A stretch of 64,000 nucleotides of DNA, taken from positions 2,639,779 to 2,703,778 of the forward strand of contig NZ_KB913025.1 in NCBI RefSeq assembly GCF_000384075.1, read 5' to 3'. The notes beneath the pieces were generated by a model. That model did no database searches and was not told the DNA's origin. It worked only from the letters and a program-made list of their open reading frames with translations. Both the position numbers and the translations under genes were made by a program. Source of the stretch: Methylovulum miyakonense HT12. Lineage in GTDB: Bacteria > Pseudomonadota > Gammaproteobacteria > Methylococcales > Methylomonadaceae. Positions within the stretch are counted from its first letter, which is position 1, and each line of letters starts with the position of its first letter. Positions 55,286-64,000 of the stretch are shown piece after piece.

Positions 55286-56947
55286 ATGAGTGTAGTTAAT
55301 TTGTCCGCTTTACCTAAAACCGGCTTGGCCGGATTAAAAGAGAACTGGCGCAGTGATCTGCTGTCGGGTTTCCTGGTTTTTTTGATTGCCATGCCCTTGT
55401 GCCTTGGCATTTCCATGGCTTCCGGTTTTCCGCCGTCAGCAGGCATCATCACGGCGGTGATAGGTGGCGTGTTGGTTTCGCGTATGAGTGGCTCGTTTGT
55501 CACGATCAACGGGCCGGCGGCCGGTTTGATCGTTGTGGTGTTGGGTGCTGTGCAGGGGTTGGGCGAGGGCGATGCGATGGCGGGGTATCGTTACACCTTG
55601 GCGGCAATTGTGGTGGCGAGCGTCTTCCAAGTGCTGATGGGTTATTTTAAAACAGGCCGGTTGAGTTCGTTTTTTCCGTCTTCGGTTGTCCATGGCATGT
55701 TGGCGGCTATCGGCATCATTATCATGGCGAAACAAATCCATGTGGTGTTGGGTAATGCCCCGGAAAAGGGCAGCAGTCTGTTTTCGACGATTGCCCAAAT
55801 ACCGCATAGCCTGATCAATATGAACCATGAAATAGCCATCATCGGTTTTTCGGGGTTGGCTATTTTGATCCTTTGGTCGGTCGTAAAGAACAGGTATTTG
55901 AAAATGATCCCCGCCCCGTTGATTGTGGTGTTGGTGGGCATAGGCTTGGGCAAGTTGTTTGATTTGGACCATGAGCATATTTATCTGTTTTTGCCTGATG
56001 CGACGTTTTTGCCGCACCATGAAGAAACCGTCGGGCCAAAATTTTTGGTCGCCATTTCCGACAATTTCATGTCTAGCTTTTATTTCCCTGATTTTTCAAA
56101 AGTCGCCACGGTAGAGTTTTGGGAAGCCGTGGTCAGCATCTGCTTGGTCGGCAGTTTGGAAAGTTTGTTAAGCGCAATGGCGGTTGATAAGTTAGACCCA
56201 TATAAACGCCAATCGAATCTGGATAAGGATTTGATGGCGGTGGGCGTGGGTAACGTGGCGGCGGGTATGCTCGGTGGCTTGCCGATGATCGCAGAAATTG
56301 TCCGCAGTTCCGCCAACGTCAACAACGGCGCCAAAACCAGTTGGGCGAATTTTTTCCATGGCTTGTTCTTGTTGCTGTTTGTCGTCTTTTTCCCGCGTTT
56401 GATCCATAGCATACCCTTGGCGGCCTTGGCTTCATTGCTGGTGTTCACAGGTTTCCGTCTGGCTTCGCCCAAAGAGTTTGGCAAAGTGTTGGGTTTGGGT
56501 AAAGAGCAGTTTTTCCTTTTTGTGGTCACTATTATTGGTGTCATCGCCACCGATTTATTGGTGGGGGTCGCTTTGGGCATTGTTGTCAAATTGCTGATCC
56601 ATCTCAGCCGTGGCGTTAAGTTGAACAATTTGTTCAAAATCCATTTTGAAATCCAACAGCCTGACAGCAATACTGTTTTGGTGAAAATCAGCGGGGCGGC
56701 CATTTTCTCCAACTTCATGGCGTTAAAAGATGCGATGATGGCTGTGGAACCAGGCAAGATGGTTATTTTCCAGTTAAACGATGCCTATTTGCTTGACCAT
56801 AGCGTCATGGAGTTCATGCACCATTTCCAGCACGACTATGAAGCGCAAGGTGGAAAGTGTGACTTTTACGGTCTGGAATATCATGATGCCTACTCAAACC
56901 ATCCGTTAGCGGCACGCAAGCAAAAAATGGTTTCTGGATATAGCTAG
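55286..56947 (+). CDS. SulP-family anion transporter
   Basis: 553 residues. SulP signature region LLSGFLVFLIAMPLCLGISM, TINGPAAGLIVVVLG and SLESLLSAMAVDKLDPYKRQ, about twelve membrane helices. A C-terminal STAS-like domain (IFQLNDAYLLDHSVMEFMHH) is present but short. It imports sulfate, bicarbonate or other anions. No carbonic anhydrase is adjacent, so substrate is open. ATG follows AGGAAATAATC. Confidence 0.9.
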   Translation: MSVVNLSALPKTGLAGLKENWRSDLLSGFLVFLIAMPLCLGISMASGFPPSAGIITAVIGGVLVSRMSGSFVTINGPAAGLIVVVLGAVQGLGEGDAMAGYRYTLAAIVVASVFQVLMGYFKTGRLSSFFPSSVVHGMLAAIGIIIMAKQIHVVLGNAPEKGSSLFSTIAQIPHSLINMNHEIAIIGFSGLAILILWSVVKNRYLKMIPAPLIVVLVGIGLGKLFDLDHEHIYLFLPDATFLPHHEETVGPKFLVAISDNFMSSFYFPDFSKVATVEFWEAVVSICLVGSLESLLSAMAVDKLDPYKRQSNLDKDLMAVGVGNVAAGMLGGLPMIAEIVRSSANVNNGAKTSWANFFHGLFLLLFVVFFPRLIHSIPLAALASLLVFTGFRLASPKEFGKVLGLGKEQFFLFVVTIIGVIATDLLVGVALGIVVKLLIHLSRGVKLNNLFKIHFEIQQPDSNTVLVKISGAAIFSNFMALKDAMMAVEPGKMVIFQLNDAYLLDHSVMEFMHHFQHDYEAQGGKCDFYGLEYHDAYSNHPLAARKQKMVSGYS

Positions 56948-56958
56948 AAACAATGGAT

Positions 56959-56989
56959 TGGGCTTAATGCACACATGCCGATAAGCCCA
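56959..56989 (+). terminator. Possible weak terminator of sulP
   Basis: Stem TGGGCTT/AAGCCCA (56959-56965, 56983-56989), with only a short T-run after it. Confidence 0.4.
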
Positions 56990-57023
56990 GTTTATCCGCT
57001 ATATGCCATCACAACTTTAGTGG

Positions 57024-57058
57024 CGGGATATTCCAAGACAAGTTATTGGAGTATCCCG
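57024..57058. repeat. Inverted repeat upstream of the DUF2490 gene
   Basis: Arms CGGGATATTCCAA (57024-57036) and TTGGAGTATCCCG (57046-57058) pair over 12 of 13 bases, the odd pair being a wobble. It could be an operator or a leader hairpin; no T-run. Confidence 0.6.
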
Positions 57059-57166
57059 GCAATACCCGTAGAAGCCCCGTGTCACTTTCGTAAGTTTTTA
57101 AACTACGTAATGCGCCTGATCACGTTACCCAACTAGTGGAAACTAGCAAACAATAGGTAAAATAAT

Positions 57167-57883
57167 ATGAAAAAAATTAAACGCTTGGCAATAATGGTTA
57201 TGTGCTTGAACATAATATTTTTGCCATTTGCGGCAAAAGCGGTGGACGGCAATTTAGTTGAAGACGATGGCAGCTGGTTGCAAATGGTCGGTGAAGGGAG
57301 TTTAAAAATCCTTGATCCAAAATTGGAAAAAACCCGTATTTGGTTGGAAGGGCAGTCCCGTTATGATGGCGATTTTAGCCATTGGTATCAAGGCATGGCG
57401 CGGGTGGCTATCGGTTATTCACTGAGTGACCGTGCTACGGTTTGGGCCGGTTACACATGGTTGCCTACAGAAAATATAGGCAAGAGTTTTGTTTCCCAAC
57501 AAGATGTCTGGCCAGGGTTCCGCTATGTATTGCCGACCAGTTTGGGGACGTTTTCATTCAGGACCTTGATTGAAAGCAATTTTTTGCAAGATGACAATGT
57601 GCGTGTCCGGCCACGGCAGATGATACGCTTTATGCACCCGATGGGGTTTGAGCCGCGCCTGAACTTGATTGCTTGGGATGAGTTTTTTGTCCGGCTGAAT
57701 TCCACGCCTTACGGCGGCCAATCCGGTTTTGACCAAAACCGTGCTTTCGCTGGTCTGGGCTGGACGTTTAACAAAAATGTGCGTACAGAATTGGGTTATA
57801 TGAACCAATATTTGGATGATGCCTCGCATACCAACAACACGATGCGGAATTTGGTCATGGGTTCTGTTTTCATTAACTTTTAA
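57167..57883 (+). CDS. DUF2490 outer-membrane beta-barrel protein
   Basis: 238 residues. Signal peptide ends AAKAVDG. Alternating beta sequence with DUF2490 features (GEGSLKILDPKLEKTRIWLE, RIMHP-type aromatic strands, and ending LVMGSVFINF with terminal Phe), as for an outer-membrane barrel. Function unknown; members often occur with stress- or lipid-related loci. A tiny membrane protein follows 33 bases downstream. Confidence 0.8.
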   Translation: MKKIKRLAIMVMCLNIIFLPFAAKAVDGNLVEDDGSWLQMVGEGSLKILDPKLEKTRIWLEGQSRYDGDFSHWYQGMARVAIGYSLSDRATVWAGYTWLPTENIGKSFVSQQDVWPGFRYVLPTSLGTFSFRTLIESNFLQDDNVRVRPRQMIRFMHPMGFEPRLNLIAWDEFFVRLNSTPYGGQSGFDQNRAFAGLGWTFNKNVRTELGYMNQYLDDASHTNNTMRNLVMGSVFINF

Positions 57884-57916
57884 CATTTTTAAGCCGTTGG
57901 GATATGGGCAGAAACT

Positions 57917-58072
57917 ATGCGCATCCTTTGTGTTTTTGTGCTTCTTGTCATTACCATTCTTGAGATTGGACCCATACCCATTACCGGGCTTTTCCTGATT
58001 TGGATTGTGCTCTTTAGGCCTCTTTGGTTTTATCGGCTGGTGCTGAAAATATACGAAAAAAAAATGAAATAA
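57917..58072 (+). CDS. Small membrane protein downstream of the DUF2490 gene
   Basis: 51 residues: a hydrophobic N-terminus (LCVFVLLVITILEIGPIPI) and a second hydrophobic stretch (GLFLIWIVLFRPLWFYRLVL), then a basic tail YEKKMK. It is most likely a two-segment inner-membrane protein. Same strand and immediately downstream of DUF2490, so possibly cotranscribed. The LEIGPIPITG stretch recalls small conserved proteins of other gammaproteobacteria. RBS weak. Confidence 0.6.
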   Translation: MRILCVFVLLVITILEIGPIPITGLFLIWIVLFRPLWFYRLVLKIYEKKMK

Positions 58073-58648
58073 AACAACGCTATATAGAATTTTACGATCA
58101 ATTTCACCTGCTTCAAATTGTCCAAGCATTTGGACAACGTCAACCGTGATGTCCTGGGGCGCTTCTTGAAACGTAACCCCTCCCGCTTGCTGTCAACCAT
58201 ACCTGGGTTAGCCTCAAGGTTAGCCTAGGTGTTGAAAATTTCCCTCCATAAAATCAGAAACCGTTTGTCACTTCCGGTAAGCCTAAAATTACGGCTTATT
58301 CTGGCTTATAGGGAAAATCCTCTATATTGGACGGGTATGTAAATAACGCACAAAGGTTTTGGTGAATAACGCATAACACCTTTTTTAAGATCATTTTAAC
58401 CTATACCTGACTTCAAAAATTTAGGCAACGGATTTAATGGCGCATTTCAAGGTCATATCCCTGCCGTAATTCGTGAAGCAGGTTTATTAATACGTATTAA
58501 GGTAGATGATAATCCGGCCGCATAAAAAATATGCCTGTCAATTTCTTTAGGGATATTTAGAATGTTTAGCAACGGATGATAGAAACTAGAAAAGAATTTC
58601 TTGCTAACAAAAATTAATTTGGCAATCAAACCTATCAGGAGACACACA
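58073..58648. other. Gene-poor region upstream of the second large RTX gene
   Basis: 576 bases. A minus-strand frame around 58080-58190 reads VTFQEAPQDITVDVVQMLG, plausible but unbounded by a start, so perhaps a remnant. A TAACGCACAAAGG..GAATAACGCATAAC pair (58343-58378) forms an imperfect direct repeat. The RTX promoter must lie in the AT-rich final part. Nothing firmer is seen. Confidence 0.4.
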
Positions 58649-61426
58649 ATGGCGACTATTACGGGTACCATCGGTAACGACACAATCACTACAACTACCG
58701 CATCAGCGGGTGTAAGTGGCACAGCGACAGCAGATGCCGACAACATATACGGTTATGCAGGCAACGATATCATTGCCGGTGGGGACGGTAACGATAATAT
58801 CTACGGCGATGTTGGCAACGACACCCTGTCAGGTGAAATTGGCAATGACTATCTATATGGTGGTGATGGCGACGACATTTTGAACGGCGGTGACGGGAAC
58901 GACACTCTTGATGCCGGTTACGGTGCAGGCTCGGTCAATGGCGGTGATGGCGACGACACGATGTATGTCAGCGACCGGGTCAGTTCGATTAAAGGTGGCA
59001 ACGGCTATGACAAGTTGTTTGTTTACTATGCGGAAACCGACTTGGGCCTCAATATCAATTTGGCCACTACGGGCATTGAATACATTGACACCGGTGTGGG
59101 TGATGACAATATCGACGGTTCTGCACAAACGGAAGCCGTTTACATCAGCAGTGATTTTGGGAACGACACCATTAAAGGTAGTAATTTTAAAGACAGCATT
59201 TATGCAGGTGAAGGCAACAATACGGTCTATGGCAATGATGACAATGACACCATTAACGCGGGTGCCGGCAATGACAAAATTTATGGGGGATTCGGTGATG
59301 ATTCCATCAATGCAGGCGCTGGCAATAACTTGGTCGATGGCGGCGATGGCAATGACAACATCACAACCGGGCTAGGCGCTGATACCATCACGGGCGGCAA
59401 TGGCGATGACACTATTTATGCAGGGGGCGGTGCCGACAAGGTTGATGCGGGTAGCGGCAATGACACTATCTATATTGACGGTTTTGCCAACGTTGCCGCT
59501 TTACAAGCAGGTGCGGGCAATGACACGGTTTATGTCGGTAACTACTATGGCAGTGAAACTAAGGGTATAGCTGTCAATTTGGAAACGGCTGGCATTGAAA
59601 ACATTACCGGTAGTAAAGGTGCCGATAATATTGATGGCTCACTACGGTCTGTGGTTTTATCTATCAGTGGCCGTGAAGGTAACGACACTTTGGCTGGTGG
59701 TAGCGAAGCGGACACCATTTATGGTGGTGAAGGCAACAACACCATTTCCGGTAATAGCGGTAATGATTACCTGTCTGGCGGTAGCGGCATAGATAATATC
59801 AATGGCGGCGATGGTAGTGACAACATCAACGCTTATGAAGGCAACAACATTATTGATGGCGGGACTGGTGACGACAGCATTTCTTCCGGATTGGGCGATG
59901 ACACTATTACGGGTGGCGATGGCAACGACACTATTTATGCTGGTGGCGGTAAGGATAAAGTCGATGCCGGCGCAGGCAATGACACTATTTATATCGACGG
60001 CAATGTGGACGTGCTTTCTTTACAAGCCGGGTTAGGCACTGATAGCGTTTACGTCGGTAATTACGGCAGTGCCACCACGGGTTTAACCCTTAATTTGACG
60101 ACAACAAGCATTGAAAATATTACCGGTAGCTTGGGTGACGATAACTTCAACGGCTCAGGGCAAACGGTCATTCTGAATATCAATGGCCGCGATGGCGACG
60201 ATAAGCTGAGCGGAGGGAATAAAGACGACACGATTTACGGCGGTGAAGGCAACAATAATATTTCAGGCAATGCCGGCAATGATTACCTTAACAGTGGTGG
60301 CGGTGACGACATCATCAATGGTGGTGACGGTGATGACAATATTTCAGCAGGCAACGGCATCAATAATGTGCAGGGGGGTAATGGTAAAGATTACATTACG
60401 GGTGGTGCCAATGCAGACAAACTCAGTGGTGGTAATGATAACGACACCCTTTATGGGGGCTCAGGTGCTGACACCCTGAATGGCGATGACGGTGCAGACA
60501 CTTTATACGGACAAACGGGTAATGATATTGTTTCTGGTGGTTTGGGGATTGATAGTATGGATGGCGGTTACGGATTCGACACTGTCGATTACCGTTTTGC
60601 AACATTAGGCGGCACTATCAACCTAAGTACCCAACAAGCCAGTATTGATGGCGTCAACGAGACTTTCGTTTCTTTTGAAAATGTTTATGGTTCGCAGGGA
60701 GCCGACACCATTACCGGTTCGGCAGATGCCAACAAATTATATGGCTTCCAAGGCAACGACATCATCAATGCCGGGGATGGCAACGATTTATTGGATGGCG
60801 GCATAGGCAGTGATCAGATGAACGGCGGTTTAGGCAATGACAGTTATGTTGTTGATGATGCCGGGGATACGGTGAGCGAAGCCAGCGGTGAAGGCACGGA
60901 TACGGTGACTTCCTCGATTACCTATACACTGGATGCAAACGTTGAGAACCTTATCCTATCAGGATCTGGGGTCATCAACGGGACGGGTAATGGCCTGGGC
61001 AACAGCCTACAAGGCAATACCAAAGCCAATATCTTGTCAGGTGCGGCAGGTAATGATTCAATCGCAGGTGGCCTTGGCAATGACACGTTGACGGGTGGCA
61101 CAGGTTCTGACCAGTTCGCCTTTAACACTGCGCTAAATGCTGCCAGCAACTTGGATACTATCACTGACTTTAATGTCGTCTCCGACACTATAGTGCTGGA
61201 AAATGCTGTTTTCACCAAATTCGTAGCAACCGGGGCTATTGCCGTAGGCAACTTTGTATCAGGAGCTGGCGCAACTGCGCTCGACGCGAATGATTATTTG
61301 GTCTATAACACCACAACAGGTGGCTTGTCTTACGATGCCGATGGTAGCGGCGCGGGTGCGGCGATCCAGTTTGTCACCTTGACGGGTATCCCGGCACTCA
61401 GCGCTAGCGATTTCCTGATCAGCTAA
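58649..61426 (+). CDS. Large RTX (hemolysin-type) calcium-binding secreted protein
   Basis: 925 residues from the ATG at 58649 (AGGAG seven bases upstream; an earlier in-frame start 16 codons upstream lacks one). Nearly all of it is GGxGxDxxx nonapeptides in beta-roll blocks. A module of about 172-175 residues recurs at residues 134, 309 and 481, each opening with an INL/VNL/LNL..GIENITG-type segment. The C-terminal type I secretion module has GSDQFAFNTALNAASNLDTI, LSYDADGSGAGAA and ends SASDFLIS. No signal peptide, secreted by a type I system not in the window. Likely surface or extracellular calcium-binding structure; no enzyme domain seen. Confidence 0.92.
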   Translation: MATITGTIGNDTITTTTASAGVSGTATADADNIYGYAGNDIIAGGDGNDNIYGDVGNDTLSGEIGNDYLYGGDGDDILNGGDGNDTLDAGYGAGSVNGGDGDDTMYVSDRVSSIKGGNGYDKLFVYYAETDLGLNINLATTGIEYIDTGVGDDNIDGSAQTEAVYISSDFGNDTIKGSNFKDSIYAGEGNNTVYGNDDNDTINAGAGNDKIYGGFGDDSINAGAGNNLVDGGDGNDNITTGLGADTITGGNGDDTIYAGGGADKVDAGSGNDTIYIDGFANVAALQAGAGNDTVYVGNYYGSETKGIAVNLETAGIENITGSKGADNIDGSLRSVVLSISGREGNDTLAGGSEADTIYGGEGNNTISGNSGNDYLSGGSGIDNINGGDGSDNINAYEGNNIIDGGTGDDSISSGLGDDTITGGDGNDTIYAGGGKDKVDAGAGNDTIYIDGNVDVLSLQAGLGTDSVYVGNYGSATTGLTLNLTTTSIENITGSLGDDNFNGSGQTVILNINGRDGDDKLSGGNKDDTIYGGEGNNNISGNAGNDYLNSGGGDDIINGGDGDDNISAGNGINNVQGGNGKDYITGGANADKLSGGNDNDTLYGGSGADTLNGDDGADTLYGQTGNDIVSGGLGIDSMDGGYGFDTVDYRFATLGGTINLSTQQASIDGVNETFVSFENVYGSQGADTITGSADANKLYGFQGNDIINAGDGNDLLDGGIGSDQMNGGLGNDSYVVDDAGDTVSEASGEGTDTVTSSITYTLDANVENLILSGSGVINGTGNGLGNSLQGNTKANILSGAAGNDSIAGGLGNDTLTGGTGSDQFAFNTALNAASNLDTITDFNVVSDTIVLENAVFTKFVATGAIAVGNFVSGAGATALDANDYLVYNTTTGGLSYDADGSGAGAAIQFVTLTGIPALSASDFLIS

Positions 61427-61465
61427 AGCCTTAAACAAATCCTATTTTCTGGGATAACCACATCA

Positions 61466-61502
61466 CTTGCCGGCTGTGCAATGCAACCGGCAAGCTTCTT
61501 TA
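61466..61502 (+). terminator. Rho-independent terminator of the large RTX gene
   Basis: Stem CTTGCCGG (61466-61473) and CCGGCAAG (61487-61494), followed by a short T-rich stretch. Confidence 0.7.
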
Positions 61503-61614
61503 GTCACCGTAGTAAAAATTATTTGCTATGTGGTGACACCACCAAAATGGTATGGGGCGTTACTAAGGACAGATGGATGGGCAAAAACTGAGTGCCCGGA
61601 GGGATGGTTGTTGA

Positions 61615-63936
61615 TTAAGGCACCACCCAGTTTAACGCCGCTTCATATAAACGCTTATCATATTGGATCAACTCCTGTGCCTTTTGTAGATGTTCATTGG
61701 AAAATGCCGATGCATCTACCTGATATTTATTGGGCAACTGGTCCGGAAACAATGACCTGTCCCAATCCATCAGCGTACAAAGGCGGTCAAATGATTGCGC
61801 CTGCTGCTCATTAATCCCGATAAAAATAAATTGGTGGGCAAGGTTTTCAATGGCCTTATCGAGCATGGCTTCGGTGCATTCACCAAATGGCACATCTATA
61901 CCTGAAATAAGGCGGGTGTAATAATTATCCAGAGCCTTATGCCCTGCATTTATGATGGTGGAGATATCTGTCGGCTGGTTTTCATTGGCGGCATTGATGG
62001 CAAATTGCTGGGCATGGAGTTGGACACGCTCTAAGGGATTGCCCAGCCAAACCATAAATTCACTGGGCAAGTCCAGTTCGGCATGGCTACCATAAGAAAA
62101 TACACCATAGATGATATGTTGTTTGAGATAACTTTCCCTGAACCCGATCAAATCGGACAACTTTTTGGGGAAGTCTAAGGTAGGGAAGACTTCAAGCATA
62201 TTCCCATAACAGGCCATTTTTAAGTAATGGCGGACATCGGGGTGGATACTGAAAGAGGGCTCCAGAAACAGCCGGATTTTTTCATTTTGTATGTTAAGCA
62301 GGACTTTGTCTAACCGTTGTTCAATAAATGGGTAAAACTCTTTTTTGTTGATCGAATAGCTAATTTCCCCTGATTCAACGGCTTTTAGGTTTTTGTTTTT
62401 CAGTAAGCGCATTATCATATTAAAAAACCAACGCTTGGCTGTTTGTTGATAAGAAACGCTGCTGCGTTTATCTGTCACAAACTTTTTAGGCAACAAATAA
62501 ACGTTCCGGTTGGGATGGATCTGTATGTTGGTTTGTAGGGTATGCTTGGCCAGCACATTGCTCAGATGACAAAACCCCGGTTTATGCAGGATACGTGACA
62601 CATACAAAGAACCGGTCGCGAAATTGCAGATAAAAAAATCAATTTTATGGGCGACAAAAATTTTGGTGTTGCTGTTTTCGCCAATGACCGAAACCTGCTT
62701 AATGCCTGTGTTTAATTTTTTAATGATCTGATGGGCGATGCGTTGGTCTTTTTTGACTTCACTAATGGATTTTTCTGAAGGTGTAAACGGTAGCGTCCAA
62801 CCATCAAAAACCACGCCCAAACTTGGGAAACGTTTTGCCAGTTCATTGACCATGTAGGCATAACCTTCCACTTGCTCTAGCCAACAGCGTTTTTGCCCTT
62901 CCACACCAATCCAAACAAGCGGGTAACAGCCATCAATTTGTTTGGCTTTTTGCAGTGCAACATCACTAGGTGCCTGGAGAATCCGGTCAAGCAAGTATTG
63001 GTCAGCCGCATCGTAATCCCTATAAGCCCTGCGTAGATGCGGGTTGTTGCCGATATGGATAAGCCATTGGTGGCCATCTAAGGTCATGTCCGAGATGTCG
63101 TCAGGATTGAGGACGATGCTACCCATCTGGGGGAACAGGAGTTTAAGGTCATTAAAATCATGGCCTTTACGCATGATCAGGCAGGGTATTTTAGAGGCAA
63201 TGTCAGGCCGGTTATGGATGGCGACCAAGACCGGCCAACTTTCGTAGTAAAAATGGGCAGGCCTGCTGTGGGAGGCGATGGCCCCGCCGAACCGGTTATT
63301 GGCTTGTGCATAGCCGATAATTTTCCGGAATTCACTGATTAACTTGAATTGCAGCCGCTTTACATCAACGGCTCTGGCATGGGACAAATAAACTAAAATG
63401 TTTTCTTTAGGAAAATAAAGGCTATCGGCTGAAGAAACGCATTGGATCAAGAAAAAACAATCCGTTTTATCAATGAACCTTAAGCAGGTCATGCCCCGTT
63501 CCGCTTCATAGCTTTCCTGGCAGGTCGCTTTGCCATCAGAAAACGGGCTCGTCAGTGCCAAATTATTGGCAACCGCCGATTCCGCTAACCTGAGGGCAAA
63601 TTCCCCATCACTGCAAGCAACGGTTAATCCTGCCAAATGCGCTTTGATGACGTGTAGTTTTTCTGACCGGAGCGCTTCTGTTGGATTAAGCACGGTAGCC
63701 GGTTCCATAAAATTGCCTATGTCCTTTCCGGCCGCCACAAACAGCGAATTCAGGTTTTGAATATGCTGCTCGGAGATGTTTTCGTACTGGTTGCTGAAAA
63801 AATAAAATAACGCTTCTGCTGCCGGGGGTTGTGATTCCGCATAGGCCTTTGCCTTGTGGAGTGGTAACCGGGGCTTTTTCAGGAAATTGGCAATTTTAAA
63901 TTGCTGAATATCAGTATGGGGCTCGTTATGGGTCAT
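61615..63936 (-). CDS. Large protein with glycosyltransferase-like middle and sulfotransferase-like C-terminus
   Basis: 773 residues, no signal peptide. The first about 330 residues match nothing I recognise. Residues about 330-500 have a GT-B-like pattern (YPLVWIGVEGQKRCWLEQVE, RFPSLGVVFDGW, and FICNFATGSLYVSRILHKPG). The last about 240 residues resemble P-loop-type sulfotransferases of the family-2 kind: a hydrophobic strand, WLGNPLERVQLHAQQFAIN, NYYTRLISGIDVPFGECTEA, then LAHQFIFIGINEQQAQSF and a C-terminal LMDWDRSLFPDQLPN. Located beside an RTX gene. It may modify a surface glycan or glycoprotein; this is inference. Gene upstream is beyond the window. Confidence 0.55.
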   Translation of the reverse strand: MTHNEPHTDIQQFKIANFLKKPRLPLHKAKAYAESQPPAAEALFYFFSNQYENISEQHIQNLNSLFVAAGKDIGNFMEPATVLNPTEALRSEKLHVIKAHLAGLTVACSDGEFALRLAESAVANNLALTSPFSDGKATCQESYEAERGMTCLRFIDKTDCFFLIQCVSSADSLYFPKENILVYLSHARAVDVKRLQFKLISEFRKIIGYAQANNRFGGAIASHSRPAHFYYESWPVLVAIHNRPDIASKIPCLIMRKGHDFNDLKLLFPQMGSIVLNPDDISDMTLDGHQWLIHIGNNPHLRRAYRDYDAADQYLLDRILQAPSDVALQKAKQIDGCYPLVWIGVEGQKRCWLEQVEGYAYMVNELAKRFPSLGVVFDGWTLPFTPSEKSISEVKKDQRIAHQIIKKLNTGIKQVSVIGENSNTKIFVAHKIDFFICNFATGSLYVSRILHKPGFCHLSNVLAKHTLQTNIQIHPNRNVYLLPKKFVTDKRSSVSYQQTAKRWFFNMIMRLLKNKNLKAVESGEISYSINKKEFYPFIEQRLDKVLLNIQNEKIRLFLEPSFSIHPDVRHYLKMACYGNMLEVFPTLDFPKKLSDLIGFRESYLKQHIIYGVFSYGSHAELDLPSEFMVWLGNPLERVQLHAQQFAINAANENQPTDISTIINAGHKALDNYYTRLISGIDVPFGECTEAMLDKAIENLAHQFIFIGINEQQAQSFDRLCTLMDWDRSLFPDQLPNKYQVDASAFSNEHLQKAQELIQYDKRLYEAALNWVVP

Positions 63937-64000
63937 TTAGATGGCCTTCAATAGGTAAACACATTAAAATTTAAATAAAAACGCCTAACACTTACGGCTT
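63937..64000. other. Leader of the large C-terminal sulfotransferase-like gene
   Basis: The ATG at 63936 is near the right window edge. About 64 bases remain, with no other gene seen. Confidence 0.4.

Noticed and set aside
57554-58129. Minus-strand open frame of 191 codons covering the DUF2490 gene end and the small membrane gene
   Set aside because: Most of it is antisense to well-supported plus-strand genes and its composition is Pro/Lys/His-rich; only a short segment near 58080-58190 looked protein-like.
58870-60605. Repeat regularity in the RTX gene considered as a CRISPR-like array
   Set aside because: The period is nine codons within a coding frame and spacers are not unique; no cas genes are present.

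Overview
The window most likely comes from a gammaproteobacterial methylotroph or methanotroph (Methylococcales-like). The evidence is a lanthanide-type XoxF methanol dehydrogenase, a methenyl-H4F cyclohydrolase (FchA-like), two PEP-CTERM proteins, gammaproteobacterial gene orders (cysS / ppiB-lpxH; mltD / yafS-like methyltransferase-rnhA; ArsC-like-dapE) and moderate GC. No methane monooxygenase lies in the window, so the lineage is an inference. It reads as chromosome, not as a plasmid or intact phage; the only clear integration trace is an integrase remnant beside a tRNA cluster.

Layout. 1-2200: end of a secreted RTX-type nuclease and a PEP-CTERM protein. 2200-6030: chromate operon (chrB, chrA, a stand-alone ChrB C-terminal domain) facing an orphan RND adaptor. 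6300-9900: xoxF with a terminator and a palindrome-rich leader, then lpxH and a cyclophilin with two credible starts. 9900-12860: cysS behind two back-to-back long inverted repeats, fchA, a structured non-coding element and a tRNA-Pro/Arg/His cluster followed by the integrase remnant. 13230-20300: a four-gene minus-strand operon encoding a FecR-TPR-outer-membrane-barrel fusion, two small exported proteins sharing an almost identical C-terminal cysteine motif, and a CHASE2 class III nucleotide cyclase. 20780-24340: PEP-CTERM protein, metG and a mosaic repeat. 24340-26810: a putative metal-stress locus with a small helical periplasmic protein, ECF sigma, zinc-finger anti-sigma, DoxX protein and a bufferin/HvfA-like Cys-rich peptide, but no adjacent maturation enzymes. 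27000-32060: ABC exporter and a compact type-B (ba3-like) oxidase with a 47-residue subunit and a dihaem cytochrome c. 32100-38940: trkA-kup, a lipase, and a 5'-shortened NhaD-like antiporter translationally linked to a porin. 39160-41220 and 58650-61430: two large RTX proteins. 42000-57900: housekeeping genes (yajD, rnhA, mltD, giant FAD/Fe-S oxidoreductase, mobA, methyltransferases, nuclease, dapE, SulP, DUF2490). 61615-63936: a large protein with a sulfotransferase-like C-terminus.

The strongest candidates for something undescribed are the FecR-TPR-barrel/CHASE2-cyclase operon with its paired small proteins (13233-20302), the bufferin locus lacking its usual modifying enzymes (24988-26804), and the non-coding inverted-repeat structures at 9968-10140 and 12279-12424. 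All functional calls rest on reading motifs by eye; no database search was possible.
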